Positions 25,601 through 32,982 of a stretch of 64,000 nt of DNA are shown in pieces (positions within the stretch are counted from its first letter, which is position 1; each line of letters begins with the position of its first letter). A model generated the notes under the pieces. That model was not told where the DNA came from. It saw nothing but the letters and a program-made list of their open reading frames with translations, and made no database searches. The DNA is taken from contig CAYXDO010000018.1 in NCBI GenBank assembly GCA_964463485.1, positions 37,184 through 101,183 of the forward strand, written 5' to 3'. A program made the translations under genes and the position numbers. The stretch comes from CAYXDO01 sp964463485 (GTDB lineage: Bacteria; Myxococcota; Kuafuiibacteriia; Kuafuiibacteriales; Kuafuiibacteriaceae).

Positions 25601-27903
25601 TCCGAGACCCTCAGACAGCACGCATTTTGGAGGAAACACACAATCTCGGGGCATGGGTCGCCAACCACGACGAACTACTGGACCGGCGTCAGTTGGCAGA
25701 ACAGGGTGTGAATGTAATTCGATACAAGCAGACGAGTACGACCGGTCGAAGCCTGGTCGTATCCTCCACTGCTCCGCTGGGTCTTCTTCGCAGCATGGTT
25801 CGGCGCCGGTTGCATGACCTAAACCTCGCCTTCACCGAGGAAGCCGCTGAACGCGTGGTCCAGCAGCTCATTCGAGACGCAAACGATATCAGCGGTGACA
25901 TCGTGCTACGCGCTGCTAAGCGAGGCCGAAACGCCAGCGAGCTGATAGGGCTCGTGCTGAGCCGCTACCTCGTGAAACACGAACTCGGAGACGCCCCGCT
26001 GGGCTGGTACTTCCTAGACGACTACGCCGACTGGCTCGGACAGAAAGAGCAGCAGATCGCCGACTTACTCGTGCTGTCGCCGCGTCGGGCAGGTGATGGC
26101 TCTAAGGAGCTTCTCGTCATCATCACTGAGGCGAAGTATATCGATGCCGCAAGTGTGGCGACAAAGCGCAAAGAGAGCGCGAGGCAACTTACAGACACTC
26201 TGCGCAGAATCGCTGGAGCTGTGGATAGCGGCCATACGCGGCTCGATCGAGATGTGTGGCTGAGCAGGATCACCGATCTACTGGTGGATGGCGTTCGCCC
26301 GGGTACCCACACGTGGTTGGACCTACCAGATTGGGCCCGCGCCGTCCGGGATGGTCGCTGCCGATTGATCGTGCGGGGCTACTCGCATGTATTCGTTCAT
26401 GGTCCACAGTCGGAACCAGTTGCATCTGGGGCACATCCGCTGCCACATCTCGAAGGAGTCGTCGCCCTCCAGGAGCTTTTCGGGCAAGACGACCTCAAGG
26501 ACCTGGTGCGCCTATATGCAGAGGGTGCGGATCCCACAACAGCGCGTGAGGGAGCCGGAGGGATGGGCGGGGTGGGGGTTCCCTGGAAAAGCAAGCCCGC
26601 GCCACCAAGGTCAGCACCGGTGCATACGGCGCTCGAGTCGAGTCCGCCCACCGTGACGCCCGAACAAACCCAGATCAACTCGGCCACAAGGGCTCCGGAG
26701 CCGGAGCGGGAAGAGTCACCTACTCGATCTGTGCGCTGGGCCTACACGGCTGTTGACGCTTGGGTGGCGGCAGCATCCGAAACGCCAGCCGCGACGCAGG
26801 AAGATGAGGCGTGGGTCCAACGTGTCGCCGCAGCATCACGTGTGGCCCTACAGGGCTTCAATCTTCAGGGGAAGCTGCTAGGCACGGTCCTGACGCCAAA
26901 TTCGGTCTTGCTTCGTTTTCAGGGCAGCGCGGGCTTGACAGTGGATCAGGTGCTCAAACGCCGAACTGAGTTTCTCACCACACATGGTCTCGATGTTATT
27001 GGAGTGCAGCCGGAGGCTGGCGCTATCGTAATAGCCATCGCCCGTGACCGACGACAGGGCGTAGCGTTAAGAACACTTTGGAAGCGATGGGCGCCGAACT
27101 CTGATCAAGGGAACCAATCGCTGCTGATCGGCACGCGAGAGCGCAATGGTGAGCTGCTGGTGCTGTCGCCTGGCCAGGAGCATGCGCCACACACTCTGAT
27201 CGCGGGGTCGACGGGCAGCGGTAAGTCCGTCCTAATGCAGAACATCATTCTAAGCATTGTGGCGACCAACACACCCGACCTGGCGCGGATCACGTTGATC
27301 GACCCGAAACAAGGAGTCGACTATTTCGCCTTCGACGGGCTTCCGCACCTGGACGGTGGTGGCGTCATAGACAATCAGGATGCAGCTCTGGCGCGCATCC
27401 GCCAGCTCGTCGAAGAGATGGACGGCCGCTACGCCCAACTCAAGCGGGCGCGCGTGTCAAATCTCTCGGCATACAACCGCAAGGTGGTCGCCGCCGATCG
27501 GCTACCTGTCATTTGGCTAATCCACGATGAATTTGCGGAGTGGATGCTGACGGAAGAGTACCGAACCGAGGTTAGTGCGGTCGTCGCACGACTCGGCGTT
27601 AAGGCGCGAGCCGCTGGGATTCATCTGGTCTTTGCTGCCCAACGGCCCGAAGCCAGCGTGATGCCGATGCAGCTTCGCGCGAACCTGGGCAACCGCTTGA
27701 TTCTGCGCGTCGACTCCGAAGGGACTTCGGAGATCGCGCTCGGCGAACGCGGCGCGGAACGCCTCCTTGGAAAGGGTCACCTTCTCGCCAAACTCGACGG
27801 AGAGCACGGCCTGAGCTTCGCTCAAGTGCCCTTCGCCTCCCCGGACGAGATCGTCGACCTCGTGGAGCGACTTCAGGCCAGGATGACGGAAAGGGGCGCA
27901 TAG
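22678..27903 (+). CDS. sspH: Giant FtsK/HerA-type ATPase of the restriction module, SspH/DptH-like
   Basis: 1741 residues from ATG 22678. The C-terminal 300 residues form an FtsK-like motor: THTLIAGSTGSGKSVLMQN-type Walker A at about 1510-1517 (here HTLIAGSTGSGKS), LITLIDPKQGVDYF-like RITLIDPKQGVDYF, Walker B VIWLIHDEFAEWM (about 1611) and LVFAAQRPEASVMP. An upstream LLVIITEAKYIDAASVATKR resembles the acidic/Lys pattern of a PD-(D/E)XK nuclease and could be the cutting site (inference). A Gly/Pro/Ser-rich linker at about 1295-1345 separates the two parts. The length matches DptH (about 1700 residues). Confidence 0.78.
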   Translation: MLTRKTLIGRVAGDYLHEHINPLTGGTARFVLDRLSPEQMVAIADTILGDAVLRDRFEIRLPRPYLAHLGLPESVLTDERATFHRNEETSKAAVLLANVGDDEEQSLKDLSGVGAADLLSRSDLWVRVAASDLPITDEQRRWWMRALDALQDLRFVSLDRYANYVVRTHAHIRDDGLPLAEALGAGLPALLMPRRTHAFHELPEKMRGRVAKWKTVFNHTSGKCAPYLSKRRPDGTLLSDDDLRAAFERTKEAIPDVHHPLIEAFIAAPAGWTSFSAQLAECEWEHVKPLFDGLQREKLNLAQATLAFYDETEPENISDDERSYLDRLRERRTTEPSDDDREFYDRHRDELRQDRKLKSFWEKFVYGNPKEVTDFFAGLMLSLEAFDWDGSKTSIVSRKLRVSCDKRTKRDLLRELNADAGRYFATRYRGIKAVLGNDVEWDVGSLFEYDAVLQEGLQRKQDANLSEKKSALQIKFIVELEVTTAQNIVEHYATQFIWRFFPLWILSEFPGDLDRLVRHPFQESVADRETTSSKGLTQSVDLRDVKTLVASYGHARGTLVSKYASDRDIRTRWQANLGSARNAALVTEDNAKCLQQAWSTFADAYGNAVKAFVTSGFVAPEIETQAAAYAFLIEEVLSRAPGDRNRNLLLKPLLQLGTVPVSGGRLTAIVAPWHPLRLACMARKARRFASTVRSLLTPSPSEIADMRLFFRDKHEELAHPFSPEVTAVFQGDKPALLALTDVVGDYSLHEAPLVTQQGRDETNDNPAEGAERVRELVQRYISLQPHERNNLSVVLYNCDSARLPTAVVSKLSALSEGEDDARCQVILRHRDSKRLRHLYEQIVEGSGEFDAFVASETTRDFMARLRIGIMADQAPPPDPRDGRPEDIVFLQDVIARHAELQWFPFTADATDPLALNPAQWSRRRPINVGDMKSVVYLTCPSQTRDGWAYLAAIASFHGYEGSDRLRHLPARQLDFRDPQTARILEETHNLGAWVANHDELLDRRQLAEQGVNVIRYKQTSTTGRSLVVSSTAPLGLLRSMVRRRLHDLNLAFTEEAAERVVQQLIRDANDISGDIVLRAAKRGRNASELIGLVLSRYLVKHELGDAPLGWYFLDDYADWLGQKEQQIADLLVLSPRRAGDGSKELLVIITEAKYIDAASVATKRKESARQLTDTLRRIAGAVDSGHTRLDRDVWLSRITDLLVDGVRPGTHTWLDLPDWARAVRDGRCRLIVRGYSHVFVHGPQSEPVASGAHPLPHLEGVVALQELFGQDDLKDLVRLYAEGADPTTAREGAGGMGGVGVPWKSKPAPPRSAPVHTALESSPPTVTPEQTQINSATRAPEPEREESPTRSVRWAYTAVDAWVAAASETPAATQEDEAWVQRVAAASRVALQGFNLQGKLLGTVLTPNSVLLRFQGSAGLTVDQVLKRRTEFLTTHGLDVIGVQPEAGAIVIAIARDRRQGVALRTLWKRWAPNSDQGNQSLLIGTRERNGELLVLSPGQEHAPHTLIAGSTGSGKSVLMQNIILSIVATNTPDLARITLIDPKQGVDYFAFDGLPHLDGGGVIDNQDAALARIRQLVEEMDGRYAQLKRARVSNLSAYNRKVVAADRLPVIWLIHDEFAEWMLTEEYRTEVSAVVARLGVKARAAGIHLVFAAQRPEASVMPMQLRANLGNRLILRVDSEGTSEIALGERGAERLLGKGHLLAKLDGEHGLSFAQVPFASPDEIVDLVERLQARMTERGA

Positions 27904-27905
27904 GG

Positions 27906-30275
27906 GTGTCCTTCCGGGTGGCCGCGCGTACCGTTCTGGAATTGGGAGCGGAACTCATAAGTTCAGATGCCATCGCGATTTACGAACTCGTCAAGAACGC
28001 CATCGACGCCAAGTCTCCTTCCGGCGTCGAAGTCAGCTTTGTAATCTTGATTGGACGCTCCGCAAGCTTGGAACTGCTGGCGGAGATTGAGAATGGTACC
28101 AAGGCGCTGCCACAGCTCAAGGCCTCCATATCCGAGCGATTTAGCAACTCATACGACTCCAAGTCGCGCGCGGCCGCTGTCGGGCGCATAAATGCCTGCA
28201 CCACAGTTCGGCAACTGCAGACCGAATTCCAAGATATCTGTCAGGAGTGCAACTATATCCAGTTTAGCGATACGGGTCACGGAATGACTTCACATGACAT
28301 CGCCGACCGATTTCTGCTGATCGGCACTCCCGCGAAGCGACGTGTCGTCATGGATGCTGAGGTCAGAGCCGGGAAGGGCGAGCCGGGTGTTGCAGCACCG
28401 TACCTCGGCGAAAAAGGGGTTGGGCGTCTATCAGCGATGCGCTTGGGTTCGCTCCTGCGCCTAGAAACTGCAACAACTGCCGACGCGCATCTGAACACTC
28501 TCGAGATCGACTGGCGTCGTTTCGATGACCCGGAACTCCTGATCCAAGATATCAAGGTCGAACCGAAATCCGGGCCGTTGAAACCTTTTCCGGATTGGAG
28601 CGGTACTGTCATCCGAATCTTCGGTGTGCAGGGAAATTGGTCGCCGAAGCGGATTCGCGAGAGTGCTGCGGCGGAATTCTCGCGTCTGGCAGATCCCTTT
28701 TCGATGCGAAAGAAGCGTTTCCGCGTAGCGATCTTCTACAACGGCCAGCGTATCGAGATTCCGCGCATGGACGAGGATTTGCTCTCGGCCGCCCATGCCC
28801 GGGTTCGGGCATCGTACGCCTTCGCAGGAGTAGGAGCCGTCCAGCTGGAAGTCGAAATGTCGTACAAAGGGCCCGTGCGTGAAGAGAAGAAGAGGATTGT
28901 GCTGGGCCCCGATGAGCTTTCATCCCTAACAGACACCGGCGGAGACCTCCCACGATCAGCACTTCGTGATCTCGGCCCCTTCGAATTCGAGGCATACTGG
29001 TACAATCGGCAGAAGCTGGTCGCGATCGACAGCATCGGCGATCGGGCTGCAACGAGGGAGCTGCAGAGGCGGTGGGCGGGTATCATGATGTTTCGCGACG
29101 GGTACAGAGTGTCGCCCTACGGCGACGAGCAGGACGACTGGCTTAGCCTCGACCGGCGGGCTCTCGCCTCTCCGGGATATAAGCTCAACAAGGCCCAATT
29201 CATTGGACGGGTAAACATTAGCCGTCTGAACAACCCGCGCCTCGTGGATCAAACAAATCGAGAGGGCCTTAAGGACTGCTCTGAGAAGCAAGTTCTCGTG
29301 CACCTTTTGCGCTATGTCGTTCAGGACCTGCTGAAAGGTCACATGGACGAAGTCAACCGCCAGCAGGCGTCAGAAAAGCTCGATGTTGACCTCCCAGGAC
29401 TGGAGGATCGCATCGAGAACCTCGAGAAGCGAACCAAGCGAGCCTTCAGGGAGCTTCGGCAAAAGCATTCGTCCGTGTCTCTTGAGCTCCGTGACATAGA
29501 GCGACTCTTTGACGAAATGCGCAGCGCCTTCGACATGGCGGTAAAGACGGCGGCGCTTGCAAAGGATGAACAGGAGCGCCTCCTCCACCTTGCGGGTATC
29601 GGCCTGATGCTCGAAGTGCTCGCTCATGAACTCGCGCGATCCACCGAAAGCGCGTTGTCGACGTTGTCCGAGACGCAAGGTGTGACGCTTCCCGCCGATG
29701 TTTCGGCAACATTGAGAACCCTTCGGTCTGAGTTGCTGACGATGAACAAGCGACTGCGCGTACTCGACGTTCTAAGCGTTCCTGGTAGGCAGCGCCGTGA
29801 ACACTTCGATCTTGTTGACGTGCTCCGTGATTCTTTCGCAGGACGGAAACCGCAATTCGATCGCCACAAGATAAGGACAACCGTTACGGCAGGACCAGCA
29901 AGTCAATTTCCCGTGCATGGGGTCAAGGGTATGTATGTACAGATCTTCGAAAACCTGACATCGAATTCCGTGTTTTGGTTGGGACGGCGTTCCAACGACG
30001 AATTCGGTTATCGACCGCAAATTCGGGTGGCTTTCGACACTAACTCGCGAGAGGTCGCGTTCGAAGACAACGGCCCAGGGATCCACATAGATCTCAGCGA
30101 AGAAGTGTTCAGGCCATTCTTCTCAACGAAGGATCAGCACCGTCGACAGGGACTCGGTCTGTACATCGCGCGTGAGTGCGCAGTGCATAACGGCGCCACC
30201 TTGGTCTTATCTTCACGACGAACAGAGCATCCTGACCGCCTCAATACCTTCACCCTCACAGTTCCGGAGGCTTGA
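27906..30275 (+). CDS. Double-GHKL histidine-kinase-like protein of the Ssp island
   Basis: 789 residues from GTG 27906, two bases after the sspH stop, so surely cotranscribed. The N-terminal GHKL ATPase domain, MutL/Hsp90-like, shows ELVKNAIDA (27-35), SDTGHGM (121-127), IGTPAKR and GEKGVGRLSAMRLG (168-181). A coiled coil (about 480-570) leads to a kinase-like half: EVLAHELARS with His at 574, N-box ENLTSNSVFW (about 682), EDNGPGIH (about 720) and FFSTKDQHRRQGLGLYIARE. Thus two ATP sites and a phosphorylatable His. No membrane segment or sensor domain is visible. It resembles conflict-associated histidine kinases (HEF_HK type, from memory). The next gene encodes its likely receiver partner. 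Confidence 0.72.
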   Translation: MSFRVAARTVLELGAELISSDAIAIYELVKNAIDAKSPSGVEVSFVILIGRSASLELLAEIENGTKALPQLKASISERFSNSYDSKSRAAAVGRINACTTVRQLQTEFQDICQECNYIQFSDTGHGMTSHDIADRFLLIGTPAKRRVVMDAEVRAGKGEPGVAAPYLGEKGVGRLSAMRLGSLLRLETATTADAHLNTLEIDWRRFDDPELLIQDIKVEPKSGPLKPFPDWSGTVIRIFGVQGNWSPKRIRESAAAEFSRLADPFSMRKKRFRVAIFYNGQRIEIPRMDEDLLSAAHARVRASYAFAGVGAVQLEVEMSYKGPVREEKKRIVLGPDELSSLTDTGGDLPRSALRDLGPFEFEAYWYNRQKLVAIDSIGDRAATRELQRRWAGIMMFRDGYRVSPYGDEQDDWLSLDRRALASPGYKLNKAQFIGRVNISRLNNPRLVDQTNREGLKDCSEKQVLVHLLRYVVQDLLKGHMDEVNRQQASEKLDVDLPGLEDRIENLEKRTKRAFRELRQKHSSVSLELRDIERLFDEMRSAFDMAVKTAALAKDEQERLLHLAGIGLMLEVLAHELARSTESALSTLSETQGVTLPADVSATLRTLRSELLTMNKRLRVLDVLSVPGRQRREHFDLVDVLRDSFAGRKPQFDRHKIRTTVTAGPASQFPVHGVKGMYVQIFENLTSNSVFWLGRRSNDEFGYRPQIRVAFDTNSREVAFEDNGPGIHIDLSEEVFRPFFSTKDQHRRQGLGLYIARECAVHNGATLVLSSRRTEHPDRLNTFTLTVPEA

Positions 30276-32332
30276 TGTTGGACGATCTTAAACGTCTTCT
30301 CGCCGAACAAGGTGTAACCAGAGCCGCCATCATTGACGACGCCTACGATGACGCGCCCGTCGGCAGCGATATCGACCCTGCTGGATGGAATGTGTTCTTG
30401 GACGATGCCCCGGGAGACGTACTCGAATCGATCGGCTCGCGGTTGGCTGCGGGTCTAAATCTCACCACCCCTAACGTCTTCCGTGAGCCCTCCGTCCTTC
30501 AACTTCTTTGGGAACTCCGGAACGCGGTGCCTCAGATCGAAGGCCTTTTTTCCGATTTTCTCCGGAGGAAGGAAGTTGATCGTCGTGGCCTTGCTCCACT
30601 GGAGCAACTGCTGAAGAACGAGCTTGAACTTGAGCTTGAGGTCTGCGGAAGCGTAGCTGGCAAAGCCGAGACGCTCGAAGGTGTTCAGGTCGTATTTCTC
30701 GATATGTACCTGGGTTCTGCGGGAGAAGAAGAGGCTCGGGACCGTGCAGTGGCTAGAGTACGGAAAATCGCTTCTAGAAGCGGTACTCTACCTCCTTTGG
30801 TCATCCTGATTTCTTCAAGCGTGCGCCTGGATAGCCTCAGAGATGACTGTCGTGAGCGAGCACAATTGCTCGGATGTCAATTTCGCGCCCTGGAGAAAGG
30901 CCAGATCGCGGACCGGGATGCTGTATGCGAACTCTTGATTCGTTTGGTTTCCCGGTATCAGGACACATTATCGCTTTCGTCGTTTCTTGAGGCTTGGCGC
31001 GAGACGTTGAACCTCGCTGCAGACAGTTTCTTAGGTCGCATCCGGCGCCTCGATCTTCGGGATTATGCTGACATTCAGCAACTGGTCCTGGATGCCGAGG
31101 GCGCGCTGGTTGGGTCTCATATGCTGGAGACCTACGACGAGTTTTTTCATTTCATGCTTGAAGGCGATTCGCGGCTCCGGCAAGCCGGCAGAAAACTCGA
31201 TGCGATAAAGTGGGGCGACTCGGTGCAGACGCCTCCGCACTTCCTGCCGTCAGAAGTCGCGAACGACATTGTCGACGGATTGATGTTCCATCATCCTCGA
31301 TGGATTGATGCTGAATCTGAGCCCGACTTTGGAGACGTCTACCTCTGCAGTGAACCAGAGTTCTGGCCGCCGGAGAGGGGAGTGGAGATTAACTATCAGC
31401 TAGGGGAGCGTCTTGCTGTCGTGCTTCTCACACAGGCCTGCGACATTCAGCAGGGTTACGCGAAGAGGCTGCTTTTCGTCGCGGGTGTCGCCCGCCCAGC
31501 CCAACTAGTGTTCCACCAACTGCCTGCGAAGACCCAGACTCCCATCATGAAGGACGGCGAGGCACGATATGTCATCGTATGGAATATCGGTGCTCCCGTC
31601 ACCTGGACGGCTGAAGAGTTGGTGGGCCACGTTCGCTCCGGAAAGCTACGACGGGCGCGTCGCTTTCGGATGCTGTATGCTTTGCAACTCCAACAGCATT
31701 TCGCCACTACCCTCACTCGTGTCGGCACGCCCGCTATGCTCCCGCCGCGATACTACGTCGGCATCCAACTGAGTTTTAAGCACAGAGATGGGCGAGTGCG
31801 TGAGCTACTGTCCACAATAGCTGGCCAACGCGAGGCCGTAGCGCAGGTCGGCAGGCAAGAAAAGACGCATTTGGATCACCTGACTCTTTCGGCCGCGGTC
31901 ACAGCGAGATTGGAAGCCGCACTGGCAGCAGTTGACGTGCAAGACGTCTCCGACAGACAGCAAGCCAAATGGCGGGCGGGGATCGGTCGTCGAGAGATGT
32001 ATTGGGCTTTCGAGACGGGTATCATGTTCGAAAAAGACGGTACTTATCGGCCCTTTCAGAAGACGGAATGGGATGTCGTTCAGGTGATCGGACCTGCTGC
32101 GGACAGAGAAAAATACATCACCAGTGAGCAGAGGATTGTCAATAAGGATGCTGGGCCCATTTTCTTAGAAGTAGTAACACCCACGTATTCAGATCGTGGA
32201 CCACAGCCCTCCGGCCCGTCTCGCGAAACCACACCAACGCAAGAAGCCGGGCCGGGGACCGTGGCTTCCTCAGACACAGATATGGCACCCACATCAGCGC
32301 CTGGGCTGGCAGGGACCACGATTGGTGCCTAG
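30275..32332 (+). CDS. Response-receiver protein with unknown C-terminal domain
   Basis: 685 residues from ATG 30275, which overlaps the upstream TGA by one base; a TTG at 30272 is also in frame. The receiver residues are in place but spread out: acidic pair AAIIDDAYDD (21-22), phospho-acceptor D143 in VVFLDMYLG, LVILISSSV (about 177-185) and RALEKGQ (Lys, about 206), with an insertion of about 100 residues after the first strand. The C-terminal half contains WPPERGVEINYQLGERLAV and VVLLTQACDIQQGYAK (about 379-394); this Q-x-C-D-I element could be a metal or catalytic site, unassigned. A Pro/Thr-rich tail ends the protein. Probably the output partner of the kinase-like protein; the effector activity is unknown. 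Confidence 0.65.
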   Translation: MLDDLKRLLAEQGVTRAAIIDDAYDDAPVGSDIDPAGWNVFLDDAPGDVLESIGSRLAAGLNLTTPNVFREPSVLQLLWELRNAVPQIEGLFSDFLRRKEVDRRGLAPLEQLLKNELELELEVCGSVAGKAETLEGVQVVFLDMYLGSAGEEEARDRAVARVRKIASRSGTLPPLVILISSSVRLDSLRDDCRERAQLLGCQFRALEKGQIADRDAVCELLIRLVSRYQDTLSLSSFLEAWRETLNLAADSFLGRIRRLDLRDYADIQQLVLDAEGALVGSHMLETYDEFFHFMLEGDSRLRQAGRKLDAIKWGDSVQTPPHFLPSEVANDIVDGLMFHHPRWIDAESEPDFGDVYLCSEPEFWPPERGVEINYQLGERLAVVLLTQACDIQQGYAKRLLFVAGVARPAQLVFHQLPAKTQTPIMKDGEARYVIVWNIGAPVTWTAEELVGHVRSGKLRRARRFRMLYALQLQQHFATTLTRVGTPAMLPPRYYVGIQLSFKHRDGRVRELLSTIAGQREAVAQVGRQEKTHLDHLTLSAAVTARLEAALAAVDVQDVSDRQQAKWRAGIGRREMYWAFETGIMFEKDGTYRPFQKTEWDVVQVIGPAADREKYITSEQRIVNKDAGPIFLEVVTPTYSDRGPQPSGPSRETTPTQEAGPGTVASSDTDMAPTSAPGLAGTTIGA

Positions 32333-32391
32333 GTTTGATCGGTGGCGGTCGTTCTGGTGGTCTTGGTCGCCTTTTGGGAAATGCTGTGCGT

Positions 32392-32973
32392 TTACCGGTG
32401 ATCCTGGCGCGACCGCCATACGCGGGGGAGGCGACCACTCTTGCCAACGACCATAGCGTAGGCTCGCTTTGCAGGCGAATCCGACCAACTGACGTGTATC
32501 GGACTGGCGTCCCCGTAATAGTATAGGCGGTCAAATGCAATATTTTCGACAATATACTCAGCCACGAACCTCATGTTAGCGCTCTGGACAATGAAGTCCA
32601 CCGACGCTCCACCTCGGCTGCAAATGGGGGCGTTATCGTGCTCTTCATGCCCGGCATGTTGGTCGAGGCGAGGACAAATCTTTGGCGGTCGGCCCGCGAC
32701 GCGAGAACGTCGACGGACAGCCCGAACAAGCTCCGGACCGGCAAAGCCATACGTGAGCTTCGCCGTTCCGAAGCGCTCCACAACCGGATCCAACACGTTC
32801 GTCGCCAACGCGGCCAGCGCTCGCCATGTGGCCGGCAGTCGGGGCAAGTTGTCCGGCGGATCGGCCTGACCCATCCGAAAGAGCTCGGCCTGATGCGCGA
32901 ACGTATCCCCGCACTCGATGAGGTCCCGAAACCTGAAAGTGCGTCCACATGGCGCATCGAGGTCGAAGGTCAC
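32392..32973 (-). CDS. Conserved protein of phosphorothioation islands, function unknown
   Basis: About 193 residues from GTG 32973 (a GTG at 33021 would extend it and overlap the divergent gene). The sequence RTFRFRDLIECGDTFAHQ, LTYGFAGPELVRAV, ICPRLDQHAGHEEH, RGGASVDFIVQ and FDRLYYYGDASPIHVSW is too patterned to be a shadow frame and recalls a hypothetical family found near dnd/ssp genes. The spacing of HAGHE, the GGASVDF motif and the final PIHVSW loosely suggests a peptidase M15/Hedgehog-like metal fold, but I cannot support an activity. It converges with the receiver gene and diverges from the methyltransferase gene. Confidence 0.6.
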   Translation of the reverse strand: MTFDLDAPCGRTFRFRDLIECGDTFAHQAELFRMGQADPPDNLPRLPATWRALAALATNVLDPVVERFGTAKLTYGFAGPELVRAVRRRSRVAGRPPKICPRLDQHAGHEEHDNAPICSRGGASVDFIVQSANMRFVAEYIVENIAFDRLYYYGDASPIHVSWSDSPAKRAYAMVVGKSGRLPRVWRSRQDHR

Positions 32974-32982
32974 GCTATCGGT

